Part shown: piece after piece, positions 5,363 through 12,717 of the stretch
Numbering within the stretch: the stretch's first letter is position 1
Layout of the letters: every line of letters starts with the position of its first letter
NCBI GenBank assembly: GCA_023436425.1
Contig: JAEZJD010000064.1
Coordinates: forward strand, 1 to 12,717
DNA from: Bacteroidota bacterium
Lineage (GTDB): Bacteria > Bacteroidota > Bacteroidia > Chitinophagales > Chitinophagaceae
DNA length: 12,717 nucleotides
Reading direction: 5' to 3'
Notes under the pieces: model-generated
The model's database searches: none
Told to the model about the DNA's origin: nothing
The model's input: only the letters and a program-made list of their open reading frames with translations
Program-made: the position numbers and the translations under genes

Positions 5363-8095
5363 ATGAACGAAAAAACAGTTATAAAACCTTACCTGCGACT
5401 GGCAGGCCTGGAGCCGCTCACCGTCAGACCGGAATCTAACTTCATCAACATTGGTGAAAGAACGAATGTTACCGGCTCTAAAAAATTTGCCCGTTTAGTT
5501 CGGGAGAACAAATACGAAGAAGCACTTTCCGTGGCACGTCAACAAGTAGAGAACGGCGCCCAAGTGCTTGATGTAAACATGGACGATGCGCTGCTCGACG
5601 GCACTGCAGCAATGACCACCTTTCTCAATCTGCTGCAAGCCGAACCCGACATTGCCAAGATCCCAATCATGATTGATTCATCAAAATTCGAAATCATTGA
5701 AGCGGGACTGAAATGCGTGCAGGGAAAAGGTATTGTGAACTCAATCTCGCTGAAAGAAGGTGAGGAAAAATTCGTTGACCAGGCATTTACCTGTCAGGCT
5801 TACGGCGCCGCAGTAGTTGTTATGGCTTTCGATGAAAATGGTCAGGCGGACACATTGGAAAAAAGGATTTCTATTTGTCAACGTGCGTACAAGATCCTTA
5901 CTGAAGTAGTTGGATATGAACCTCAGGACATCATTTTCGATCCAAACATTTTCGCGATTGCCACCGGCATTGAAGAACACAACAACTACGCAGTAGACTT
6001 TATTGAGGCAACCCGCATCATAAAACAAAAAATGCCATTGGTGAAAGTGAGTGGTGGTGTAAGCAACGTATCGTTTTCTTTTCGTGGCAACGACCATGTT
6101 CGTGAGGCGATCCATTCTGTTTTCCTTTATCATGCGATTCAGGCGGGCATGGACATGGGAATTGTAAATGCCGGTCAGTTGGTTGTATACGACCAAATAG
6201 AACAGGGATTGCGCGAACTGTGCGAAGACGTTATTCTGAACAAAAAACCAGACGCGACCGAACGCTTGGTATCATTTGCAGAAACAGTAAAATCGAAAGG
6301 AAAAGAAGAAGTAAAAGATGAAGCTTGGAGAAAAGGTTCGGTGGAAGAACGACTGAAGTATGCATTGGTGAATGGCATCACCGATTACGTTGAAGCCGAT
6401 ACAGAGGAAGCAAGACAAAAATATCCAAAACCGCTCGACGTAATAGAAGGTCCGCTCATGGCGGGAATGGATGTTGTTGGCGATTTGTTCGGCAGCGGCA
6501 AAATGTTTTTGCCACAAGTGGTGAAGAGCGCAAGAGTAATGAAGAAGTCAGTTGCGGTGCTCACACCTTTTATCGAAAAAGAAAAAGAGGAGAAGGCTGC
6601 ACGAGGTGAGATATCTCTTTCAGGCGCACCAAAAATTCTGATGGCAACGGTGAAAGGAGACGTGCACGACATTGGTAAAAACATCGTGGCTGTGGTATTG
6701 GGTTGCAACGGATACGAAGTAATAGATCTTGGTGTGATGGTGCCTGCTGACAAAATCTTAGATACTGCAGAAAAGGAAAAAGCTGATGTGATTGGACTCA
6801 GCGGATTGATTACGCCTTCGCTTGATGAAATGGTGCATGTGGCAAGAGAGATGAAACGCCGCAACATGCAGCAGCCCCTATTGATCGGCGGTGCAACCAC
6901 ATCTCGTACGCATACTGCCGTGAAAATTGCTCCTGAGTACGATAATGGCGTAGTTCATGTGCTGGATGCTTCGCGAAGCGTTTCCGTTGTTAGCAGTCTC
7001 CTGAACAAAGAACAGAATGCACAATTTCTTCAACAGACGAAGAAGGAATATTCCGATGTGCACAAACAATTTTTAAATAAGCAGAAATATAAAGTTCTCA
7101 TCCCTTACCAGGAGGCAGTAGTTACGAAAGAGTACTTCGATTGGAAAAATTATATGCCGGCAAGGCCTTCAATTGACGGAGTAAAGGTGTTCAACGATTT
7201 TGATTTAGGCACCATAGCAAAATACATTGACTGGGGACCGTTCTTTATTGGATGGGAAATGCCCGGTCGTTTTCCCGACGTGTTGGAAGATAAAATTTTC
7301 GGAGCGGAAGCAACGCGTTTGTACAATGATGCACAGGCACTTGTTGAGAGAATCGTACAGGAAAAATGGTTTAGTGCACATGGCGTGATTGGATTTTGGC
7401 CTGCAAATTCGAACAACAGAGATACCATCATTTTGCAAACGGATAGTGGTGAGCTAAAGCTGGAAATGTTGCGTCAGCAAATGAAAAAAGCAGTAGGACA
7501 GCCGTCCTATTCGCTGGCTGATTTCATCATGCCAAAATCGGACAGCATTGAAGTGCCTTCAGTAGAAGCGACTCATCCTCACCTTATCCGTGACTATATG
7601 GGCGCTTTTGCAGTAACAATTCATGGAGCAGACCAATGGATAAAAAAGTTTGTAGATGACCACGATGAATACAACAAAATTTTGGTGCAGATTTTAGCCG
7701 ACAGATTTGTGGAAGCATTCGCTGAATGCCTGCATCAGGAGGTTAGAAAAAATTATTGGGGTTACGAGAAAACTGAAACGCTTACAAACGAACAACTGAT
7801 AAGGGAAGAATACAAAGGGATTCGACCTGCTCCCGGCTATCCTGCATGCCCTGATCACACAGAGAAAATTAAACTGTTTAAGCTTTTGAACGCTGCCGAA
7901 AATGTCGGCATCGAATTGACGGAATCCTTAGCCATGAATCCGCCGGCGTCCGTCTGCGGTTGGTACATAGCACATCCGCAAAGTCATTATTTTGGATTGG
8001 GAAAAATAGGCAGAGATCAACTTGAGGATTATGCAAGTCGCAAAGGCATGACCATCGAAGAAGCAGAGCGGTGGCTGAGACCCGTGCTGGAGTAG
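5363..8095 (+). CDS. metH: Methionine synthase, folate/cobalamin/activation subunit (split MetH, C-terminal part)
   Basis: This 910-residue protein carries the remaining MetH modules. The pterin-binding domain (about 20-290) takes methyl from 5-methyltetrahydrofolate and shows FINIGERTNVTGSKKF and IMIDSSKFEIIEAGL. The helical cap spans about 330-410 (MFLPQVVKSARVMKKSV). The cobalamin domain (about 420-560) has the base-off DxHxxG motif as Asp433, His435 and Gly438 (GDVHDIGKN). The activation domain (about 600-905), which binds S-adenosylmethionine for reductive reactivation, shows RPAPGYPACPDH at 821-832 and WYIAHPQSHYFGLGKIGRDQ, and ends at WLRPVLE, so the protein is full length. It is translated from the same message as the upstream gene after a 4-base gap and without a visible Shine-Dalgarno, which suggests coupling by reinitiation. 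No substrate or cofactor residue that I can check is missing. Confidence 0.96.
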   Translation: MNEKTVIKPYLRLAGLEPLTVRPESNFINIGERTNVTGSKKFARLVRENKYEEALSVARQQVENGAQVLDVNMDDALLDGTAAMTTFLNLLQAEPDIAKIPIMIDSSKFEIIEAGLKCVQGKGIVNSISLKEGEEKFVDQAFTCQAYGAAVVVMAFDENGQADTLEKRISICQRAYKILTEVVGYEPQDIIFDPNIFAIATGIEEHNNYAVDFIEATRIIKQKMPLVKVSGGVSNVSFSFRGNDHVREAIHSVFLYHAIQAGMDMGIVNAGQLVVYDQIEQGLRELCEDVILNKKPDATERLVSFAETVKSKGKEEVKDEAWRKGSVEERLKYALVNGITDYVEADTEEARQKYPKPLDVIEGPLMAGMDVVGDLFGSGKMFLPQVVKSARVMKKSVAVLTPFIEKEKEEKAARGEISLSGAPKILMATVKGDVHDIGKNIVAVVLGCNGYEVIDLGVMVPADKILDTAEKEKADVIGLSGLITPSLDEMVHVAREMKRRNMQQPLLIGGATTSRTHTAVKIAPEYDNGVVHVLDASRSVSVVSSLLNKEQNAQFLQQTKKEYSDVHKQFLNKQKYKVLIPYQEAVVTKEYFDWKNYMPARPSIDGVKVFNDFDLGTIAKYIDWGPFFIGWEMPGRFPDVLEDKIFGAEATRLYNDAQALVERIVQEKWFSAHGVIGFWPANSNNRDTIILQTDSGELKLEMLRQQMKKAVGQPSYSLADFIMPKSDSIEVPSVEATHPHLIRDYMGAFAVTIHGADQWIKKFVDDHDEYNKILVQILADRFVEAFAECLHQEVRKNYWGYEKTETLTNEQLIREEYKGIRPAPGYPACPDHTEKIKLFKLLNAAENVGIELTESLAMNPPASVCGWYIAHPQSHYFGLGKIGRDQLEDYASRKGMTIEEAERWLRPVLE

Positions 8096-9970
8096 CTACC
8101 GCTGAAACATAACATCAATTTGATCTTTTCTCAGCTCCATGTACGTGGGCTTTCCCGAAGGAGAACTGTTTGGCTGCGCACAGGCAAATAAATCTTCAAT
8201 CAAATTTCGCATCTCTTTTTCCGACAGCAGCACACCTGGTTTCACTGCTTGTTGCCACGCAATTGATCGCAGCAGTGTTTCTCGTTTTGGCAGCTTCAGG
8301 TCTGAGCTAAAATGCTTGTACTGCTCAAGTATTTTTTCAATGGGAACAATACTAATTTCGGTTGCTACATCAGCGGGTGTACCCTGAATAACAAACGAAT
8401 TTTTTCCAAAAGGTTCAATCAAATATCCCAGCTGCTGTAAGTCTGGCAACAATTCATTCATTATCGCAGCATCAGTTGCAGACAATTCGACGTTTGCGGG
8501 AAACAAGCTTCGTTGTGTTGCAATAACATTTGTATCAAATGACTGCGTCAGTCGCTCGTAAATAATTCTTTCATGAGCCAACTGTTGATGCACCAGCAAA
8601 AAACTGTTGCTCCTGGAAACAAGAATATACGTATTGAAAAGATGAACGGGTTTTACATCTACATTATCAGTTTCAAAGATTTTGGATGCAGTTGTGAGTG
8701 CGGGTGCCGGCGCATCTTTCTCCAGGTACTTGCCCAAAGATTCGAACGGTCTTTCAGAACCTGAGCCCTCTGAATCAACTCGAGTGTCCAAATCACTGCT
8801 TTGATATTGCGACGGTGCGTAATTGCTCGGGTTGATTTTGTGCGCCTGGTGTGCTTCTGTAAATCCTTTGAAAAGCGAAGAACCGGACGTTTGTTGCTTT
8901 ACTTCTTCTGTGAAAGGTTTTTGAATGGCTTCCAACTGCTGGATGGATGCATCCAGATCAAAATCAAGCGTGGGTGTAATGCTGAACTGAGCGAGTGAGT
9001 GTTTTACCGCTGCCTGCACAAATGCATACACTATTTTCTCATCTTCAAATTTTATCTCCTGCTTGGTTGGATGGACATTCACATCAACCTGCGTGGGATC
9101 GAGATCGATAAACAAAACGTATGCGGGAAAGCTGTCATTAGTAATCATCTGTTGGTACGCAGATGTGACAGCATGATTGAGATAAGCACTTTTGATAAAA
9201 CGATTGTTTACAAAAAAGTATTGATCACCACGCGTTTTCTTTGCCGTTTCCGGTTTGCCGATGAACCCATAAATATTCAGATAATCAGTTTCTTCTTTAA
9301 CTGAAACCAGCTTCGCATTATACTGATGTCCGAGAATTTGCAGAATCCGCTGCTTCAGGCCTCCCGGCTCCAGATGAAATATTTGTTGACCATTGCTATG
9401 AAGCGAAAAAAATAAATGTGGAAAGGCAAGGGCAACGCGAATAAATTCATCAATAATGTGCCGCATTTCCGCAGCATTGCTTTTGAGGAAATTTCGTCGT
9501 GCAGGCACATTGAAAAAAAGATTTTTCATGGCAATGCTGGTACCTTCCACTGCGGCAGCAGGCTCCTGCTTTTTCACAACGCTGTTTTCTATTTCTATGA
9601 AAGTGCCGGCATCTTCGGTTGCACGTTTTGTTTTTAGTTCCACCTGCGCCACTGCAGCAATGGAGGCAAGTGCCTCTCCGCGAAATCCCATCGTGCGGAT
9701 GTGAAAGAGATCATCGATGTTTTTGATCTTAGAAGTAGCGTGACGCTCAAAGCACATGCGTGCATCAGTTTCGCTCATGCCACTGCCATTATCGACTACC
9801 TGAATCAGAGACTTGCCCGCATCATTCACAAAAAGCTTTATTTCTGTTGCGCCTGCATCAACAGCATTTTCCAGCAGTTCTTTCACAGCGCTTGCAGGCC
9901 GTTGAATAACTTCACCGGCGGCTATTTGGTTAGCAATGTTATCAGGCAATAATTGTATCTTATCGGCCAC
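8096..9970 (-). CDS. mutL: DNA mismatch repair protein MutL, with degenerate endonuclease motifs
   Basis: The product has 624 residues from the GTG at 9970-9968. MutL couples mismatch recognition by MutS to strand removal. The N-terminal GHKL ATPase is intact: KELLENAVDAGA (Glu31, Asn35), DNGSGM (60-65), GFRGEA (95-100), and GTSIAMKNLFFNVPARR. A variable linker (about 340-430) precedes the dimerization domain. In endonuclease-type MutL this domain carries DQHAxxExxxxE, AC(K/R), CPHG and FxR. Here the matching places read HQQLAHERIIYE (461-472), AWQ (Trp572) and SPSG (603-606); only the Glu residues and the final FQR (622-624) remain. Mismatch-nicking activity is therefore doubtful. The GTG start is chosen over the ATG at 9985 and TTG at 9988 because the family begins at this point (xDKIQLLPDNIANQIAAGEV) and a GGAGG lies 6 bases upstream. 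The gene is convergent with metH, with no base between the stop codons. Confidence 0.97.
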   Translation of the reverse strand: MADKIQLLPDNIANQIAAGEVIQRPASAVKELLENAVDAGATEIKLFVNDAGKSLIQVVDNGSGMSETDARMCFERHATSKIKNIDDLFHIRTMGFRGEALASIAAVAQVELKTKRATEDAGTFIEIENSVVKKQEPAAAVEGTSIAMKNLFFNVPARRNFLKSNAAEMRHIIDEFIRVALAFPHLFFSLHSNGQQIFHLEPGGLKQRILQILGHQYNAKLVSVKEETDYLNIYGFIGKPETAKKTRGDQYFFVNNRFIKSAYLNHAVTSAYQQMITNDSFPAYVLFIDLDPTQVDVNVHPTKQEIKFEDEKIVYAFVQAAVKHSLAQFSITPTLDFDLDASIQQLEAIQKPFTEEVKQQTSGSSLFKGFTEAHQAHKINPSNYAPSQYQSSDLDTRVDSEGSGSERPFESLGKYLEKDAPAPALTTASKIFETDNVDVKPVHLFNTYILVSRSNSFLLVHQQLAHERIIYERLTQSFDTNVIATQRSLFPANVELSATDAAIMNELLPDLQQLGYLIEPFGKNSFVIQGTPADVATEISIVPIEKILEQYKHFSSDLKLPKRETLLRSIAWQQAVKPGVLLSEKEMRNLIEDLFACAQPNSSPSGKPTYMELRKDQIDVMFQR

Positions 9971-9976
9971 AAAAAA

Positions 9977-9981
9977 CCTCC
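9977..9981 (-). promoter_or_regulatory. Shine-Dalgarno sequence GGAGG of mutL
   Basis: On the minus strand GCGGAGG is followed by six T residues and then GTG. It is the only clear Shine-Dalgarno noticed in the window, and it decides the mutL start. It would lie at or near the 5' end of the message if the adjacent promoter is used. Confidence 0.6.
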
Positions 9982-9985
9982 GCAT

Positions 9986-9993
9986 CAAAAATA
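9986..9993 (-). promoter_or_regulatory. Candidate Bacteroidota -7 element (TATTTTTG) of mutL
   Basis: On the minus strand TATTTTTG is an exact TAnnTTTG match, 15 bases before the GTG start. Initiation would fall near 9978-9982, so the leader would be about 10 bases and barely include the GGAGG. No clear -33 TTG is seen. Confidence 0.45.
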
Positions 9994-10010
9994 ACGGATT
10001 GGCTTCATCC

Positions 10011-10041
10011 TTGTTGCTTTAGCAGTGAGACAGTATCTTTC
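10011..10041 (+). promoter_or_regulatory. Candidate promoter of the GH3/beta-lactamase-like fusion gene
   Basis: TTGTTG (10011-10016) is followed after 17 bases by TATCTTTC (10034-10041), which matches TAnnTTTG at seven of eight positions with the expected spacing. It would give a leader of roughly 75 bases and lie back to back with the mutL promoter in the 152-base divergent intergenic region. Confidence 0.35.
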
Positions 10042-10122
10042 ACATCTCCTTTACTTCAACTTCACATGGATTTAAGCAAAAGAACTTTTGTTTTCTTTAA
10101 ATTGGTAACTCATTTATCTACT

Positions 10123-12717
10123 ATGAGAAAACTAACGGTAATACTTTTTGGACTCTGTTATATTCTTGTTTCGTTCAGTGCAAGAAACAGCAAAGGTGCT
10201 GCCGATGTGTGGGTGGACAGTGTTTTCAACTCCCTATCCAATGAAGAAAAAATTGCGCAGCTGATGGTGATTAGAGCATCTAACAATATGGATTGGACAG
10301 ATGCTCCTAAAGTGGCAGAACAAATAACAAAGTATAACGTCGGCGGCATTTGCTTTTTCAAAAATGTTTCGCCAGGCAGCAAACCAAGCGGACCAGTGCT
10401 GCAAGCTCAGCTTACCAACTATTACCAGTCAATTGCCAAGACGCCAATAATGATTTCGATTGACGGAGAGCAGGGTGTGGGAATGCGGCTCGACAGCGTC
10501 TTGAAATTTCCTTACCAATTAACGCTCGGCGCATTAAGCGACGAAGAGATGCTCTATAGAATGGGAAGATATGTCGGTGAGCAATGCAAACGCCTCGGCA
10601 TTCACATGAACTATGCTCCTGTAGTTGATATAAACAACAATCCAAACAATCCGGTAATTGGTTTTCGTTCTTTTGGTCAGGATAAATACAAGGTGGCAAA
10701 ATTTGGTGTAGCCTACATGAAAGGTATGCAGGATGCGGGAATTATGGCGTCAGCAAAACACTTTCCGGGTCATGGCGACGTAGCAGTTGATTCACATCTT
10801 GACTTGCCCGTTATCAACAAAACTTTGGAGCAACTTGACACGCTTGAGCTATATCCTTTTAGGGAGTTGACACGCGCCGGTGTAGGAAGTGTGATGGTTG
10901 CGCATCTGTACATTCCATCAATCGACAGCACTGCTAACCGTGCGACATCGTTGTCAAAAAATAATATTGAAGGCGTGTTGCGTCAGCACTTAAACTACCA
11001 GGGCTTGGCAGTAAGTGATGCATTGGAAATGAAAGGCGTTACCAAATTTTTCGGTCCTGGTGAAGCAGCGGTGGAAGCATTAATTGCAGGCAATGATATT
11101 TTGTGCCTTCCTGAAAGCATTCCTGATGCAATTGATGCGATAAAAAAAGCGGTTGATACTAAAAGAATAAGCTGGGACGACATTGATAAAAAAACCAGAA
11201 GAGTGTTGTATGCGAAATATCAACTTGGACTTAACAAGCCGCAGGTTGTAAACACCGACAATATTTTGAATGACCTGAATGCGAAGGTTAGTTCGTTCCG
11301 AAAAGAAGTGGCCGAAAATGCGATAACGGTTTTGAACAACAAGTCAGGATTGTTACCTATTAAAAAATTAGGAAGAACTGCGTACGTTGGCGTGGGCACA
11401 AACACTGCAAACACCTTGGCCACGCGGCTTCAGACGGAGATGAAATCAGACAATTATTTTTTCAGCTTCAATGATTCCGCAACCAACTCTGCATCAATAC
11501 TCGATGCAATTAGAAATGGTAATTACGATCGTGTAGTCATCGGCATTCATAACCTTTCCTTACGGCCTGCTAACAACTATGGCATAACGCCTGTGGCGGT
11601 TAATCTTGTCAATTCGCTGCAAGCCTACAATGCAATCACACTTGTATTTGGAAATGTGTATGCAGCTGAAAATTTTTGCAATAGCAGCACCATGGTAGCC
11701 ATGTATGAAGACGATGAAATTTTTCAAAATGCGGCGGCAGATTTTCTGGAGGGACAAATAGCAGCGAAGGGTAAACTTCCTGTTACGGTGTGCAATATTC
11801 CCTTCGGTTCCGGGTATCAGGCGAACAGGTTTACGCCTGTGGGTTTCAGCCCCGAATGGCTGGTTATTGACAGCATTGTGAGAGATGGTGTGGCCAAAAG
11901 AGCTTTCCCCGGCGCAGAAGTGTTGGCTGTTCAAAACGGTGAAATCAAATACCACAAGGCGTTCGGCCATTACGAATTTGATCCAAAATCTTTACCTGTG
12001 AACCTTGAAAGCATTTATGATTTGGCATCTGTTACCAAAGTTTCGGCAACTACAGTTGCAGTTATGAAATTGTATGAGCAGGGAAAGATTGATCTGGACA
12101 AGACCTTGGGAGATTATTTGCCTATTGCGAGGGGCACCGATAAAGAAGGATTGAAACTTCGCGATATTCTTTTGCATCAGGCAGGGTTGAATCCATATAT
12201 CTCTTTTTACAGCGAAACAGTAGATCCCGCTACGAGAAAGCCTTCACAGAATTTTTACCGCAGCACGCCTGATTCATTTTACTCCATTCCTGTAGCGCAG
12301 AACGTGTGGCTGCGGAAAGACTGGAATGATACAATGATGAAGCGCATCATGCAAAGCAGACTTACCACACAGGGTAAATATGTATACAGCGATAACGATT
12401 TCATTTTGTTGGGCAAAATTGTTCAGGAAGTATCAGGACTTCCGCTCGACCGATTTGTGCAGCGGAATTTTTATAACCGTCTGGGCATGTATACAACCGG
12501 TTTCAAACCATGGCAACGCTTTGGAATGGAACGAGTGGTACCTACAGAAATGGACAGATATTTTCGCAATCAAATGCTGAGAGGCTATGTGCACGACGAG
12601 GGTGCAGCAATGTTTGGCGGTGTGTCGGGACACGCCGGATTGTTCTCAAATGCTTACGATCTTTCACTGCTGTATCAAATGTTGCTGAATGGCGGTACAC
12701 TCAACGGTGAAAGGTTT
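10123..12717 (+). CDS. Secreted GH3 beta-N-acetylglucosaminidase (NagZ-like) fused to serine beta-lactamase/PBP-like domain, 3' end outside window
   Basis: The frame runs open for 865 codons to the window edge. A Sec signal peptide (about 1-20) indicates the periplasm or outside. The GH3 barrel (about 25-370) shows ISIDGEQGVGMRL, NYAPVVDINNNP, KHFPGHG (212-218), the NagZ-type catalytic dyad Asp223/His225 in DSH, and the nucleophile Asp299 (SDALEM). A GH3 C-terminal region spans about 390-570. A class C beta-lactamase-like domain starts near 590, with Ser636-x-x-Lys639 (SVTK), Tyr755-Ser-Asp, and GGVSGHAGLFS (832-842). The expected third (K/H)TG motif lies past the window. Such fusions recur in Bacteroidota; they probably cleave GlcNAc from muropeptides or related glycans, with the second domain acting on peptide, ester or beta-lactam bonds, which is inference. 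ATG 10123 is preferred because the in-frame ATG at 10066 would put 19 mostly polar residues before the signal peptide. Confidence 0.93.
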   Translation, partial: MRKLTVILFGLCYILVSFSARNSKGAADVWVDSVFNSLSNEEKIAQLMVIRASNNMDWTDAPKVAEQITKYNVGGICFFKNVSPGSKPSGPVLQAQLTNYYQSIAKTPIMISIDGEQGVGMRLDSVLKFPYQLTLGALSDEEMLYRMGRYVGEQCKRLGIHMNYAPVVDINNNPNNPVIGFRSFGQDKYKVAKFGVAYMKGMQDAGIMASAKHFPGHGDVAVDSHLDLPVINKTLEQLDTLELYPFRELTRAGVGSVMVAHLYIPSIDSTANRATSLSKNNIEGVLRQHLNYQGLAVSDALEMKGVTKFFGPGEAAVEALIAGNDILCLPESIPDAIDAIKKAVDTKRISWDDIDKKTRRVLYAKYQLGLNKPQVVNTDNILNDLNAKVSSFRKEVAENAITVLNNKSGLLPIKKLGRTAYVGVGTNTANTLATRLQTEMKSDNYFFSFNDSATNSASILDAIRNGNYDRVVIGIHNLSLRPANNYGITPVAVNLVNSLQAYNAITLVFGNVYAAENFCNSSTMVAMYEDDEIFQNAAADFLEGQIAAKGKLPVTVCNIPFGSGYQANRFTPVGFSPEWLVIDSIVRDGVAKRAFPGAEVLAVQNGEIKYHKAFGHYEFDPKSLPVNLESIYDLASVTKVSATTVAVMKLYEQGKIDLDKTLGDYLPIARGTDKEGLKLRDILLHQAGLNPYISFYSETVDPATRKPSQNFYRSTPDSFYSIPVAQNVWLRKDWNDTMMKRIMQSRLTTQGKYVYSDNDFILLGKIVQEVSGLPLDRFVQRNFYNRLGMYTTGFKPWQRFGMERVVPTEMDRYFRNQMLRGYVHDEGAAMFGGVSGHAGLFSNAYDLSLLYQMLLNGGTLNGERF

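Noticed and set aside
5340..5370. Possible frameshift that breaks a single metH gene
   Set aside because: The break falls in the interdomain linker, both proteins have natural ends, and split metH is familiar in this phylum.
6385..6900. 171-codon minus-strand frame inside the second metH gene
   Set aside because: Ser/Thr/Pro-rich shadow of the cap and cobalamin domains; no start signal or known motif.
10066..10122. N-terminal extension of the GH3 fusion from the in-frame ATG at 10066
   Set aside because: It would bury the signal peptide behind 19 residues; the ATG at 10123 gives a standard Sec signal.
11560..11970. 136-codon minus-strand frame inside the GH3 fusion gene
   Set aside because: The sense frame is continuous with conserved domains on both sides, so this is a shadow frame.

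Overview
The window looks like ordinary chromosomal housekeeping DNA from a Bacteroidota bacterium, most likely Chitinophagales/Chitinophagaceae. Four things point there: TAnnTTTG promoter elements sit within about 15 bases of several start codons; Shine-Dalgarno sequences are nearly absent; methionine synthase is split into two genes; and there is a secreted protein fusing a GH3 glycosidase to a beta-lactamase-like domain, plus a lipoprotein with a start typical of that group (CANIIPPSGGPRD). The assignment is by recognition only; no database search was run. I saw no mobile element, CRISPR array, tRNA or rRNA.

Layout, left to right. (1) The 3' part of a UvrD/Rep-type helicase with a C-terminal PD-(D/E)XK nuclease and four cysteines placed as in AddB-type iron-sulfur nucleases (plus strand, to 1868). 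(2) An Ig-like-domain lipoprotein of unknown function (1958-3352). (3) recR (3441-4058). (4) A 295-base intergenic region with a candidate promoter and several long-range complementary segments, two of them mutually exclusive, then the two-gene methionine synthase (4354-5358 homocysteine domain; 5363-8095 folate, cobalamin and activation domains). (5) mutL on the minus strand (8096-9970), its stop codon abutting the metH stop codon. (6) Divergent from mutL, a GH3 beta-N-acetylglucosaminidase (NagZ-like) fused to a serine beta-lactamase-like domain, cut by the window end (10123-12717).

Functionally there are three DNA-repair genes (helicase-nuclease, recR, mutL), one methionine/one-carbon enzyme encoded by two adjacent genes, and two envelope proteins. 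They do not form one pathway; only the metH pair is clearly an operon. I found no convincing new multi-gene system. The points most worth a second look are the MutL C-terminal domain, where most endonuclease metal-site residues are replaced, the metH leader, and the GH3/beta-lactamase-like fusion.
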